DNA of 64,000 bases from Pantoea rwandensis (GCF_002095475.1 NZ_MLFR01000002.1:1-64000), one strand, 5' to 3'. Positions 26,473-36,383 are shown, counted from the first letter of the stretch. Notes: generated by a model from the sequence alone, not told the origin. Numbers and translations: made by a program.

Positions 26473-27960
26473 TTAGACGTTAATGGTTACGCTCTTCCGT
26501 GCGGTGTAACTTTCCAAGGCGCTCTCAATGGAGTACTCCGCGCCAATGCCGCTGCGTTTTGCGCCGCCGTAAGACATGCCTGGGATCTGGCCGCCTGCAC
26601 GGTTAACCTGCAGCCAGCCCGCATCGATCTGTTCGGTGACGCGGAACGCTGCGGTGACATCTTGGGTGAACACGTAGGCGGCCAGACCGTAGACGGTGTC
26701 GTTCGCCATGCGAATCACTTCTTCTTCGGTTTCAAAAGGAATGGCCACCAGCACCGGGCCAAAGATTTCCTCTTTGCAGACGCGCCAGCTGTTATCAATT
26801 CCGGCCAGCACAACCGGAGACGGCATAAAACCTGCGGCCTGTTCCACCGGCGGCGGAACTTCACCCAGTAACACTTCCGCACCCTGATCAAACGCTTCTT
26901 TAATAAACGCGCGTACTTCGTTGTAACGCTCCGCGTTGATGATGGCGCCAATGTCGGTCTGCTCATCCAGCGCATCGCCGATTTTCATTTCGCGCAGTTT
27001 TGCGACCACGCGTGGCATCACCTCATTCCAGACGCTTTTGTGCACGTACAAGCGTGAACCGGCGGTGCAGGACTGCCCCTGGCGGGCAAAGCGCATCGCT
27101 GCAATCACGCCGTTCACCGTGTTATCAAGGTGCGCCGGTGCTGCCGCGTCAGCGAAGACGATGCAGGGACTCTTGCCACCCAGTTCCAGCGTAGCCCGGC
27201 CAATGCGGTCTGCTACTGCATGTGCAACAAGCTGGCCAACTTCTAACGAACCGGTGAAAGAAACTTTTGCCACGTCATCATGTGTGGACAGCGGTGCACC
27301 TGCATCCAGTCCGGTGCCGGTAACAATGTTAAATACGCCAGCCGGGAATATATCTGCTGCGAGTTCTGCGACTTTCAGCACCGCCAGCGGGGCATCCTCT
27401 GCGGGTTTGAGCACCAGCGTGTTGCCCGTACCCAGTGCCATACCGATTTTGACCGCAGCAAGCACCAGCGGTGAGTTCCACGGAATGATGGCACCGACCA
27501 CGCCCAGCGGTTCGCGGGTGGTGTAACTGAACAGACCCGGTCCCAGCGGCAGGGTTTCCCCTTTCTGCTCGGCAATTACACCACCGTAGTAGCGCAGCAC
27601 TTCCGCCGCGCTCTGTGTTTCCGGACGGCTCTGTGTACGCAATGCGTTGCCGGTTTCTGCTGCCAGCACCCGGGCGATCTCTTCACAGTTCGCCGTAATA
27701 CGGTTGCCCAGTTCGATTAGCATGGCACCACGTGCACGCGCTGCCAGACGACGCCAGGAAGGGAAGGCGGCTTTTGCGGAAGCGATTGCGCGGTCAACGT
27801 CTACGGACTGACTGGCGCCGATCTTGACGATCTCGCTGCGGAAGCACGGGTTGATGACAGAAAGCGTCTGGCCTTCAACCGGTGTCTGCCATTTACCGTC
27901 AAAGAACAGGCCGGTATGGCCGGCTGCCGGTAGGTTAAGTTTGTGGTTTACGTTGCTCAT
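26473..27960 (-). CDS. NAD(P)-dependent aldehyde dehydrogenase
   Basis: 495 residues from the ATG at 27960 (GAGGGAAAG just upstream). A longer frame to 28041 overlaps the previous gene and is rejected. Catalytic Glu is in LELGGKSP and the nucleophile Cys in ARQGQSCTAGSRL. The NAD-binding motif is FTGSLEVG. This group (betaine, vanillin and similar aldehyde dehydrogenases) makes carboxylic acids from aldehydes. It lies second in the operon, 10 bp after the HIBADH-like gene. Confidence 0.92.
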   Translation of the reverse strand: MSNVNHKLNLPAAGHTGLFFDGKWQTPVEGQTLSVINPCFRSEIVKIGASQSVDVDRAIASAKAAFPSWRRLAARARGAMLIELGNRITANCEEIARVLAAETGNALRTQSRPETQSAAEVLRYYGGVIAEQKGETLPLGPGLFSYTTREPLGVVGAIIPWNSPLVLAAVKIGMALGTGNTLVLKPAEDAPLAVLKVAELAADIFPAGVFNIVTGTGLDAGAPLSTHDDVAKVSFTGSLEVGQLVAHAVADRIGRATLELGGKSPCIVFADAAAPAHLDNTVNGVIAAMRFARQGQSCTAGSRLYVHKSVWNEVMPRVVAKLREMKIGDALDEQTDIGAIINAERYNEVRAFIKEAFDQGAEVLLGEVPPPVEQAAGFMPSPVVLAGIDNSWRVCKEEIFGPVLVAIPFETEEEVIRMANDTVYGLAAYVFTQDVTAAFRVTEQIDAGWLQVNRAGGQIPGMSYGGAKRSGIGAEYSIESALESYTARKSVTINV

Positions 27961-27970
27961 TTTCTTTCCC

Positions 27971-28853
27971 TCAGTTCTGTGCCAGGCGCAGGTTGACCAG
28001 TTCTTCGTACAACTCATTAACGCTGGTGGAATCCTTGCCACCCAGACCTTTCTGGCGTGCGGCGTTATAGGTCTGCATGACCAACTGACCCAGCGGCATG
28101 GAGTAATTTGAGAACTCTTTCAGGCAGAGGGAGATGTCTTTGTGCATCAGGTCGATAGCAAAGTTGGCTGGGCGTTCTGCGGTGAACAATGTTTTTGGCA
28201 GGTAATCGAGCATTTTGCTGCCCGCCAGACCGGCAGAGAAGACTTCGCACAGCACGTTTAAATCCGCACCGGCTTTCACACTGGCGGACAACACTTCACC
28301 CAACGCCACGGTGTTGATAGCCGTTAACAGGTTATGGCTCAGCTTGGTCAGCTGGCCCGCACCGGTGTCACCGCAGTGAACAATGCGTGAGGACAGCACG
28401 GACAGAACCGGACGAGCGCGCTCAATCACCTCTTCGCTGCCCCCTATCATCAGCACCAGGTTACCCGATGCGGCACCTGCCACTCCGCCGCTGACCGGTG
28501 AGTCGAGGAAGTAGACGTTTTTTACGGGCGCACTGCGCGGCGATATCTTTGGTGGTCGCCGGGTCAACGGTGCTGAAATCAATCACGATGGCGCCCGGAG
28601 AGACTTTGGTCAGCACACCGGTTTCGCCAACCACGGCGTCGGTGAAGGTTGCAGGTGACGGCAGACTCAGCATGATAATTTCTGCGCCTTCAGCTGCCTC
28701 AGCTGGGCTACCGGCAGCTGCCGCACCCTGCTGCTTCAGTCCATCCATTGCCGGGGCATAAGGGTCATAAACGTTCAACTCATGGCCCGCTTCCAGCAGG
28801 CGAGACGCCATGCGAGAACCCATACGACCTACACCAATAAATGCAATTTTCAT
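27971..28853 (-). pseudogene. HIBADH-family beta-hydroxyacid dehydrogenase, frameshifted
   Basis: The N-terminal Rossmann part (MKIAFIGVGRMGSRMAS) reads from 28853, then the frame breaks. The rest, with the substrate motif DSPVSGGVAGA and the catalytic Lys in GQLTKLSHNLL, continues in another frame to 27971. One extra base in the T6 run at 28517-28522 explains the break. With five T the protein reads CARKNVYFLDSPVSGG and is about 293 residues, normal for 3-hydroxyisobutyrate or tartronate semialdehyde reductases. It heads the operon, and a sequencing error is quite possible. Confidence 0.85.
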
Positions 28854-28912
28854 CGTTACCTCACGGAGTACAGATTGCGGTGCTTTTAGTCCAAAGTGCC
28901 GCGTTTTTAGCC

Positions 28913-28937
28913 AGTCAAAACTGGGGATGTTTTGACT
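28913..28937. promoter_or_regulatory. Inverted repeat upstream of the DUF4392/PLP operon
   Basis: AGTCAAAAC and GTTTTGACT form perfect 9-bp arms separated by 7 bp, 60-84 bp upstream of the first gene. This position and form fit a LysR-type activator site. Confidence 0.6.
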
Positions 28938-29418
28938 ATTGCGTGGGGTAACTGGAAAAAAAGTTGTATATTTTTACCACTAACGAAAGAAAAACTTACT
29001 GTTCAGTGGTGGACATGAGGTTGCATTGATTTAGTGCGCGTGTAATCACGGTGTAACGGGAAGGAAACAAGCTGCGTTGCTTTTTTGCACCATTTGAGTG
29101 CGAAAGGACGGTGTTTCAATTTTTTGATCGTCAGCACATTCGGACCTCAGTGGATTAGAAGTCCAGCACAAATTTTTGGCTTGCAAGTCACCTTGCACGG
29201 ATAAGTTATCGGATAAGGGGCAGGGAAGACTTTTGGTCTCATGTATAGCGAACATGGAATTAGCGATAATTGCAGTGAAGGCAATGTAGAGTTCTGCTGA
29301 TTTATGATTTGGCAACGAAGGATATTCAATTCGAGAATTGCACATCCTGCAGTTGAAGCGGACTGATATCCGTCACTTTCGACTCGATGAATTGGGCCTC
29401 ATTATCTCCTCTCTAAAC
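28938..29418. other. Intergenic region without recognised gene
   Basis: About 480 bp. A minus-strand frame at 29046-29345 (99 codons) shows no known family, no clear ribosome binding site and odd composition, so I do not call it. Nothing else is evident until the terminator at 29419. Confidence 0.5.
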
Positions 29419-29452
29419 CCGCAAGCGTTACATGATAGTTAACCGCTTGCGG
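29419..29452 (-). terminator. Terminator of the SDR gene
   Basis: CCGCAAGCG / CGCTTGCGG form a 9-bp stem with a 16-nt loop. On the minus strand it follows the SDR stop codon by 19 bp and is followed by GTTTAG. Confidence 0.6.
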
Positions 29453-29471
29453 ATTCAAATTCCCTAGTAAC

Positions 29472-30185
29472 TTATGCGCCAAATCCGCCATCAATTGTGT
29501 GCATCGCGCCAGTGACAAAAGAAGCTTCCGGCCCGGCGAGCCATGCAACCATTCCGGCCACCTCTTCAGGTCTTCCGTGTCGTTTAATCGCCATAAAGCT
29601 ATGCATGAGCTCTTTCATGGGGCCTTCCGCCGGATTCATATCGGTATCTACGGGGCCCGGTTGGACGACATTCACCGTGATCCCTTGCGGTCCGAAATCT
29701 CGGGCAAGACCACGGGCTAATCCTTGCAGGGCTGATTTACTGACGGCATAGGCAGCACCCCCAGCCATCGGCATTCGGTCACCGTTGACGGAGCCGATGA
29801 TTATGATGCGGGCCCCCTCCGGCATCAGGCGGGCTGCCTCAACGGCTGCATGATAGGGTGCGTTGATATTGATGCTGAACAGACGGTCGATGGCATCGCT
29901 CTCCAGCTCGCGCGCATCACCGAATAATGCGACGCCCGCGTTGACCACCAGCACATCCAGTGGGCCGGCATTACGCACCAGATCAATCACGGCTTCGCGA
30001 TCGGCGCTGTCGGCCATAACGGACTTGGTCCCAGTTTCATTCGCCAGCTGCTCGGCAGACTCACGCGAACCTGCATAGCTGAAAACGACGGAAGCGTCCT
30101 CGGCGGCAAAGCGCCTCACTATTGCTGCCCCGATACCCCGACTACCGCCCAAAACCAGAACCGATTTGTTTGAAAATACCGCCAT
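29472..30185 (-). CDS. SDR-family oxidoreductase
   Basis: 237 residues. It has the cofactor loop GGSRGIGAAIV (residues 13-23), NAGVALFGD, and the active-site pair in YAVSKSAL after the Ser region IIIGSVNGDR. The C-terminus has a TGAMHTIDGGFGA ending common in 3-oxoacyl-ACP reductase-like SDRs. It stands alone, is divergent from a TetR gene with two palindromic operators between, and so is probably induced by its own substrate or a related electrophile. Confidence 0.9.
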   Translation of the reverse strand: MAVFSNKSVLVLGGSRGIGAAIVRRFAAEDASVVFSYAGSRESAEQLANETGTKSVMADSADREAVIDLVRNAGPLDVLVVNAGVALFGDARELESDAIDRLFSININAPYHAAVEAARLMPEGARIIIIGSVNGDRMPMAGGAAYAVSKSALQGLARGLARDFGPQGITVNVVQPGPVDTDMNPAEGPMKELMHSFMAIKRHGRPEEVAGMVAWLAGPEASFVTGAMHTIDGGFGA

Positions 30186-30204
30186 CAGGAAGTCCTCAAT
30201 TGTA

Positions 30205-30271
30205 TTGTAGTGGCCATTACAATATTATCAGGCCTAAGAAGTTGTCAAAGGATAGTGTAGTGATGACTACA
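30205..30271. promoter_or_regulatory. Two TetR operators
   Basis: TTGTAGTGGCCATTACAA (30205-30222, one mismatch) and TGTAGTGATGACTACA (30256-30271, perfect 6-bp arms) share the TGTAGT...(A/C)TACA core. The second covers the TetR start codon, which would allow strong autorepression. Confidence 0.7.
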
Positions 30272-30874
30272 AAAATAAGTCGTACTCCGGGTCGGCCACG
30301 TCAGTTTGACCCCGACAAGGCGGTTGAGATCGCACAAGATTTGTTTCACTCAAAAGGTTTCGATGCGGTGAGCGTAGGCGATCTGACAAAAGCATTTGGC
30401 ATTAATCCGCCGAGCTTTTATGCAGCTTTCGGCAGTAAGTTTGGGTTGTACAAGCTTGTACTGGAACGTTATGCATCCAATGGTGCCATTGCGGTTCAGG
30501 CATTGTTGCGTAATGACCGCCCAGTCGATGAATGTCTTTCCAACGTTCTTGCAGAGGTTGCCAGACGCTATGCTGCCGACCATGATGCGACCGGTTGCCT
30601 GGTGCTGGAGGGTGTCCATTGTGATGATGATAATGCGCGCGCGCTAGCCTCTAGTCTCCACGCTGTGGCTGAAAAGATGATCCATTCCTACATTGCTGAG
30701 CACTATCCTGAAGAAGCGGATCGGCTGACCGACTTTATGGGAACCATGATGTCTGGCCTTTCGGCCCGTTCACGACAGGGCCTCACCCCGGAGCGGCTTG
30801 AAGAATCGGCGCGTTTGGCTGGTGAGCTGTTGGCACTGCAAATCGACGCAGTGGAAGTTCATTCAATGAGTTAG
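30263..30874 (+). CDS. TetR/AcrR-family regulator of the SDR gene
   Basis: 203 residues from the ATG at 30263. The longer frame from 30122 would run through the operators and into the SDR gene, so it is rejected. HTH: VSVGDLTKAFGINPPSFYAAFGS. The C-terminal domain contains GCLVLEGVHC, the pattern of the YcdC/C-terminal TetR group that often senses reactive compounds. Start context is weak (AAGGA 11 nt upstream). Confidence 0.88.
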   Translation: MTTKISRTPGRPRQFDPDKAVEIAQDLFHSKGFDAVSVGDLTKAFGINPPSFYAAFGSKFGLYKLVLERYASNGAIAVQALLRNDRPVDECLSNVLAEVARRYAADHDATGCLVLEGVHCDDDNARALASSLHAVAEKMIHSYIAEHYPEEADRLTDFMGTMMSGLSARSRQGLTPERLEESARLAGELLALQIDAVEVHSMS

Positions 30875-31055
30875 CCTATTTTCGACAATAGCTAATTCCC
30901 TACACACAGTGAAAGGCTGGGATGCAATGCGCGCTTTGGTGACCATTCTCCCTTCCATACTGGTTTTAAATCAGTTTCTGATTTTTTCGATGCGCAAACA
31001 TTACAGGCATATCCTGATGAAAAGGGAGAGAGGCTACTTGCCACACTTAAAGTAG

Positions 31056-32000
31056 TCAAAATAAAGGTGCTTGCTCAAATTTCTTTCGGTAATCCCGTGG
31101 GCTCAACTGGTTGTGCTGGCTGAATACGCGTGAAAAATACAGTGGATCTTCATAGCCAACCGCACGTGCAACTTGTGTGACATTCAGTTGGGTATACCGA
31201 AGCAAATCACAGGCGCGTGAGACACGCAGCTGTTCCCGCCAGCCATAAATGGTAGTGCCCATCTCTTTTCTGAATATATGCGTCAAACGTGAGGTCGAGA
31301 GGAACGTCATGCTCGCGAGCTCTTCAATACGGGTATCTTCGGGCAGGTGTTCAATGATGTAATCACAGACGGTCTGAATACGGGGATCTCTGTTGTGACG
31401 GTTGCTGGCCGGCTGGAGCTGGAAGGCTTTGAGAATGATGCGTTCAAGGGCATTCATTGCCATGGCCTCCGGCAGGGAGGCCCCTACTGCATTACTCGAT
31501 ATAACCTCTTTGAAGAGCTGAATCATTTGCTGGCTGTGCGCATGATCAGGAAGTCTCATGCGGCCAATATCGCCCTGTTTATGGTCCCAGCGCAGCCAGT
31601 CGCTCCAGTACGGGCGGGGAATGAAATAGATCCAGAGGTGATCCCAGGCGATGCTCTCCTTTGCCCTGCCATAATGATGGATCACCCCCGGAGGGAAAAG
31701 TAGCATCTCATCCTCCTGACAATGAAATTCTCCGTTGGCATGATGAATGATTCCTTTGCCTTTCAGTGTCAGGTTCATCATGTAGCCTTTCATTCCATTG
31801 GGCCGATGGATAAAAAAGTCGAGCTTGCTGCCGGGGCTTATGGGGGTGAACCCGGAGACCATGAATGCGTTGAAGGTAAAGCTTCTCATCAGCGGAGAAA
31901 AGCTCAACATATCTGCTTCGTTCAGTTCTTCCATGGCACCCATCCCTGTTTCAAAAGTGGAGTTACTATAGGGTACTCCCTTCATTGCTGAAGGGAGCAT
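31056..32000 (-). CDS. AraC-family regulator of the GH42/GPH operon
   Basis: 314 residues. An N-terminal cupin sensor (HANGEFHCQEDEMLLFPPGVIHHYG, with the His-rich cupin pattern) is followed by a C-terminal double HTH (IEELASMTFLSTSRLTHIFRK and VTQVARAVGYEDPLYFSRVF). The plan matches AraC-like activators of sugar operons such as MelR and RafR. It lies 21 bp after the GPH symporter gene on the same strand and probably activates that operon in response to an oligosaccharide. Confidence 0.9.
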   Translation of the reverse strand: MLPSAMKGVPYSNSTFETGMGAMEELNEADMLSFSPLMRSFTFNAFMVSGFTPISPGSKLDFFIHRPNGMKGYMMNLTLKGKGIIHHANGEFHCQEDEMLLFPPGVIHHYGRAKESIAWDHLWIYFIPRPYWSDWLRWDHKQGDIGRMRLPDHAHSQQMIQLFKEVISSNAVGASLPEAMAMNALERIILKAFQLQPASNRHNRDPRIQTVCDYIIEHLPEDTRIEELASMTFLSTSRLTHIFRKEMGTTIYGWREQLRVSRACDLLRYTQLNVTQVARAVGYEDPLYFSRVFSQHNQLSPRDYRKKFEQAPLF

Positions 32001-32021
32001 TAGCGACTTTTGTCGAGGAGA

Positions 32022-33446
32022 TCACTTAGGGCTTAGCAAACTGTTGTCGGTGGCAGCAAATTCTGACTCTTCCCCTTGCTGATAACGTCCGGCAGAGAGG
32101 TCTTGAGCCACTTGATGGTAGAAATTATCCAGTTTGTAAAACCAGAGCAGTGCCAGATTCAGCGCCGCCAGGATCAGCGGGAAAAAGATAAACAGAAATT
32201 CGATAGTCGTTATGACGGTTTCTGACTGAGGTGTGCTTCCACCACTTACAAATCCGGCCGCACCCAGGATCCAGCCTACGCTTGCCGTACCCAGACCCAT
32301 GCCCAGTGTCTGCCCCAGCGTGCCTGCACTGAAGAGAATACCCTCAATACGCAACCCGGTCCGCCATTCACCGTAGTCGATAGTGTCCGCCAAAAGAGCA
32401 AACATGGTGGCGCCAATGCCACAGAACCCCACACTGCGCACTGCCGTGGCCATTATGACAAACAGCGCATCCTGCTTGTTAAACAATGGGAGCAGGTAAG
32501 CAATACAACAGACGCTCAAACCGAGCATGGCAAGCCGCCGTTTACCCAGCTTTTTAAGCAGGGTAGGGATGATCATCAACGTAAGCAGTCCCGGTATATA
32601 CTGCGCCATGCTGATGTAGGCGATCAGAGTGACGTCAGAAAGCACATATTTTGAGTAATACACGCCAACTGCCGACAGCGCAGTGAGGCTGGTGAATGTG
32701 ATCATCAAATAGAAGAAAATGATGAGCCAGTAGCGGTTGGCCATAACAGAACGCGCAACCTGCCTGGCGTTAATTCTCTGGCTGTTGTCGCTGCTTACCG
32801 GCTCTACGCGCTCCCGGGTTCCCAGCGCGGTGAGAAGCAGGAATACGGCAGTAAACACGCCAAAAATAGCGAAGACAATGATCCACGACGTGCTGCTGTT
32901 GCCGAAAAATGCCACCAGCGGCAGGGTTAACACGCCAACGGTCAGTGAGCCACAGGTTGAAAAGCCTTTGCGGAAGACGCTCAGCATCCCGCGCTGATAA
33001 TTATCACGCGTGATTAATGCCAGAAGCGAACCGTAGGCAATGTTATTCGCGGTAAACATGATATTGGTCAGCAGATAGGTAATGCAGACGTACACGACTT
33101 TCAGTGTGTAGCTGACATCCGGGACGGTCGACATTAAAAATGCCGAGAGGCCAAATGGAACGGCGGTCCACAGAACCCAAGGCCGTGCTTTACCTAAGCG
33201 AGAGCGTGTTTTATCAATGCGTATGCCCACATAAATACAGATGATGCCATCCAGCACGCGGGCAAAGAACATCAGCGATCCAACCAGCAAAGCAGAGATG
33301 CCTACGACGTCGGTGTAATAAAACGCCAGAAAAGTCACCATCAACGTATAGGTTAAGTTGGTACCGTAATCGCCCACGCCAAAGGCCAGACGTTCCCGGG
33401 TGCCAACGCGTTGTAGATCCTGACTCGGTGAATTCTGGATCATCAT
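32022..33446 (-). CDS. GPH-family glycoside:cation symporter
   Basis: 474 residues, 12 helices. The GPH start RERLAFGVGDYGTNLTYTL and the loop RIDKTRSRLGKARPWVLW match the MelB/LacS/XylP group that imports glycosides with H+ or Na+. There is no C-terminal IIA domain, so it is MelB-length rather than LacS-like. Its ATG overlaps the GH42 stop by 4 bp, making coupled uptake and hydrolysis of a galactoside the clear inference. Confidence 0.9.
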   Translation of the reverse strand: MMIQNSPSQDLQRVGTRERLAFGVGDYGTNLTYTLMVTFLAFYYTDVVGISALLVGSLMFFARVLDGIICIYVGIRIDKTRSRLGKARPWVLWTAVPFGLSAFLMSTVPDVSYTLKVVYVCITYLLTNIMFTANNIAYGSLLALITRDNYQRGMLSVFRKGFSTCGSLTVGVLTLPLVAFFGNSSTSWIIVFAIFGVFTAVFLLLTALGTRERVEPVSSDNSQRINARQVARSVMANRYWLIIFFYLMITFTSLTALSAVGVYYSKYVLSDVTLIAYISMAQYIPGLLTLMIIPTLLKKLGKRRLAMLGLSVCCIAYLLPLFNKQDALFVIMATAVRSVGFCGIGATMFALLADTIDYGEWRTGLRIEGILFSAGTLGQTLGMGLGTASVGWILGAAGFVSGGSTPQSETVITTIEFLFIFFPLILAALNLALLWFYKLDNFYHQVAQDLSAGRYQQGEESEFAATDNSLLSPK

Positions 33447-35476
33447 TCTTTCTCCACTTCAAATATGGCAACGCCCCAGTCCGCCAGATCTAGCTTTTGT
33501 CCCTGCTGGTAACGCTGCCTGCTCAGTAATTCCTCGCCAGCCGTAAACGGGAGAGTCACGGTCTGAGGCTGGCTGGAATAGTTCAGGAAGAAAAGAACGG
33601 TTTTGCCGGAACGGTTCACCGCACGTTTCACCGTTACCGGAAAACCCTGCGTTACGGTTGAAACGTTCAGGTCCGTTTCGTGTATCAGCTGGAGCAGTAC
33701 CGCTTCTACGGCCTCAGAACTGATACTGCAGCCCACGTACGTTGTGGTACCGGCTCCGTAGCGGTTGTGAACAATGGCTGCATATTTTCTCCAGTAGGGG
33801 TGGCGGTAGTTGGCCCAGACCTCAGCGCCAGCATCGGCTTCCAGCAGCTCCATCCAGTCACACACCTCGTCATGCCCGGTTGGAATGTTCAACTGGTCGG
33901 ATTGCAGCGTCACGTCGTGGGGTTCAACGAACAGCTGATAGCTTGCGCCGACCGCTTCCCTGATGACAGCTGGTTGTCGGGCATGTCTGGCTTTTAGATG
34001 CTCATTAGCAAAGCCTGACCTGAAAGCATAAAGGATATGTCCACCCTGTTCGGTATATTGATTCAACCGCTGCAGGGATGAGTCAGAAACAGCATAAAGC
34101 AAGGGGGCGACCAGCAGTTGGTAGCGAGACAAACGGGGATCATCAACGGTCAGGATGTCCACCTCAATGTTGAGGCGGTAAAGGGCATCATAATAGGCAC
34201 GAACCGTGTCGTTATATTGATGTTCCTTGTGGCGGCCAAATTGGTGACCCTTGTAAGGATGCCAGTCTACGGCAGTCAGTGAGTCCTGACTGACGAGCAG
34301 TGCGACACGATTGCGTTTTTTCAGTCCCGTCAGTTGGGGAGAAAGTCGCGCAAACGTCTGGCCGATGTCCTTTGCCTCATCATAAACAGGGTTAGGTTCC
34401 AGATCGTGGCTGAGCAGTCCCTTCCAGTACGTTTCATATGAGTTGTGAATAGAGTGCCAGTGCCAGTAGCTCACCATCGCGGCGCCGGAGGCAATGTGGC
34501 TGAATGCCTGAAGGCGGAGCTGACCTGGATAGGGGGTCCAGTTCTTAAACGCCTGCGCCTGTGTTTCCAGAACCAGGTAGTTTGAGTCTTTCGTCGTGCG
34601 CGCAATATCCCCGCAAAAGGCAATTTCCACACCGGTTAACTCATGTTGGCCCGGGTGATAAATATCTACGCCCGTAACGTCCAGCGCCTCAGATGCTGTG
34701 AAGTGGTTAACTTCGCCGCGAACGCCAAAGGACCAGGTTCGCCATTCAAAATCGAAGTTGTGGGTAATAAACTGACCCGGCAGGCGATATTCACTGACCA
34801 GCTTTGCCTGCCAGGCAAGAAAATCGTTGACCAGCCCGCGCTGATAGCGCTGGAAAGCGGCGCCCAGGCTGGCATTAATGGTACTTTCCAGCGGCGGAAA
34901 ATCTTCCCAGGCATCTATCCGGTTGCTCCAGTAGTCAAGCCCGTATTCAGCGTTCAGCTTCTCAAGAACGCCATCAAACTGTTTTTTCAGATGCTCGACA
35001 AACCCACGCTGAACGGCTTCCCCGCAGGTCTCGTAATACTTGGTCTCGTTATCGACCTGATACCCAATTACGGCCGGGTGGCCGGCGGTAGCCGTCAATA
35101 GCTCACGAATGACGCGTTCTGCGTAGCGCAGGTAAATCGGGCTGGTGATATCCATTTTCTGGCGGTGGCCGTATTTGTTCACTCCTTGTGGAGTGGTGGC
35201 CATGACGGAAGGATGCTTTTTCGCGAGCCATGCAGGAATAGCATAGGTTGGCGTGCCGATGATGACGGCGATCTGGTTAGCATGCATACGGTCCAGAACA
35301 GTCAGTACGCTGGAAAAGTTAAAGTCTCCATCCTGGCGTTCATAACTGCTCCACGTGCTTTCGGCAATGCGAACCACATTGATGCCAGCCGCCTTCATCA
35401 GGCGAATATCCTCATCCAGCCTTTCTTCAGGCATGTATTCCCGGTAGTAAGCGACACCGTACAATAACTTTTCCAT
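33443..35476 (-). CDS. GH42 beta-galactosidase
   Basis: 677 residues from the ATG at 35476, where the family's usual N-terminus begins (MEKLLYGVAYYREYMPEERL). An upstream extension in the frame is not conserved-looking. The A domain barrel has the acid/base Glu in GYQVDNETKYYETCG and the nucleophile Glu in LVLETQAQAFKNW. The trimerisation (B) and C-terminal (C) domains follow. GH42 enzymes are cytoplasmic and release galactose from small beta-galactosides. The neighbours are its symporter and an AraC regulator. It is distinct from the GH2 LacZ at 41034-44153. Confidence 0.92.
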   Translation of the reverse strand: MEKLLYGVAYYREYMPEERLDEDIRLMKAAGINVVRIAESTWSSYERQDGDFNFSSVLTVLDRMHANQIAVIIGTPTYAIPAWLAKKHPSVMATTPQGVNKYGHRQKMDITSPIYLRYAERVIRELLTATAGHPAVIGYQVDNETKYYETCGEAVQRGFVEHLKKQFDGVLEKLNAEYGLDYWSNRIDAWEDFPPLESTINASLGAAFQRYQRGLVNDFLAWQAKLVSEYRLPGQFITHNFDFEWRTWSFGVRGEVNHFTASEALDVTGVDIYHPGQHELTGVEIAFCGDIARTTKDSNYLVLETQAQAFKNWTPYPGQLRLQAFSHIASGAAMVSYWHWHSIHNSYETYWKGLLSHDLEPNPVYDEAKDIGQTFARLSPQLTGLKKRNRVALLVSQDSLTAVDWHPYKGHQFGRHKEHQYNDTVRAYYDALYRLNIEVDILTVDDPRLSRYQLLVAPLLYAVSDSSLQRLNQYTEQGGHILYAFRSGFANEHLKARHARQPAVIREAVGASYQLFVEPHDVTLQSDQLNIPTGHDEVCDWMELLEADAGAEVWANYRHPYWRKYAAIVHNRYGAGTTTYVGCSISSEAVEAVLLQLIHETDLNVSTVTQGFPVTVKRAVNRSGKTVLFFLNYSSQPQTVTLPFTAGEELLSRQRYQQGQKLDLADWGVAIFEVEKE

Positions 35477-35773
35477 CTTGGCCTGCCTCTGTTTATCAGT
35501 TTTCAGCGGATAAATTAGAGGAAGCCGAGCGGGCATAGATAAAGCAGGTCGCTGGCAACATAGAGAAACTCGCTGCCCAGCTAATCTTATGAAGGTCATC
35601 ACAAAAGGAGCCACGATGAAAACGCGTTACTCCGTGAGAATTATTTAATCACGCTGGGAGAAAATGCATTAATTGTAAGAGTGGGCTTACCCGCTGTGCA
35701 CGCTCAGCGGAATTCAGGGAAGCTAACCTGAAACAGGATCTCTTTAGCAATGATATGCAGGTGTAGGACTTGC

Positions 35774-36052
35774 TCATTTCTGAGCCGTGGCATCATTTTC
35801 AGCCAGGTGTTCCAGCCCCTTTTTGGTGATTTTTACGCTGTAGTAACGGTTTGGGTTGAGGGGTTCAGATTCGAACTCAATCAGCCCCGCGCGCTCTAAT
35901 GGGATTAAGCTCAGGGCGGTTCTGTCTTCTCTTTGTTTCGTTGCAGGGTTATATCTGATCTGGCAACCATGGCTTCTGTCACCCCTTAACAGAAATTTCC
36001 TTCCATCGTTCATCGCACGAAGTATTGCCTGAGATGTGGCTGAGTAAGGCAT
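35774..36052 (-). CDS. Small winged-helix-like protein, function unknown
   Basis: 92 residues, not recognised by family. The stretch ALSLIPLERAGLIEFESEPLNPNRYYSVKITKKGLEHLA looks like the last helix and wing of a winged-helix DNA-binding domain, ending in the common ITxKGxxHL pattern. It stands alone between the GH42 operon and the DUF1471 gene. It could be a DNA-binding protein without an effector domain. Start and function are uncertain. Confidence 0.55.
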   Translation of the reverse strand: MPYSATSQAILRAMNDGRKFLLRGDRSHGCQIRYNPATKQREDRTALSLIPLERAGLIEFESEPLNPNRYYSVKITKKGLEHLAENDATAQK

Positions 36053-36383
36053 CAGTAACCCTCTGTAGCTGAAGAGATTTAATTATAGATCTTATTCAGC
36101 TTCACGAATCCCTACTTCTAATTTACTTCCAGCAGGGGCCTGCAAACATTCAAGATACGGGTAGCTAAGCATCGGCGCTACGTAGCGTTAAATGCCAACC
36201 TGGAATGAGCGCCGAGACAATTTTGTCCTATCAACCACTCTCCATTGGGATGACCTATCAGCGTGATAGTTCGCACGATCACAATATCAGCATTTATTGT
36301 TAATCTACTAATAGTAACCATAGTTATTATAAATCCATCGAAAGCAAACACGCTTTCAACTACATAAACCAAGGATTAAGACC
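36053..36383. other. Intergenic region upstream of DUF1471 gene
   Basis: About 330 bp with no gene seen. The right end is AT-rich and must contain the DUF1471 promoter. An AAGGA ribosome binding site lies at about 36371, 8 nt before the ATG. Confidence 0.5.

Noticed and set aside
29046..29345. 99-codon minus-strand open frame
   Set aside because: No family, no start signal and unusual composition. Kept as intergenic.
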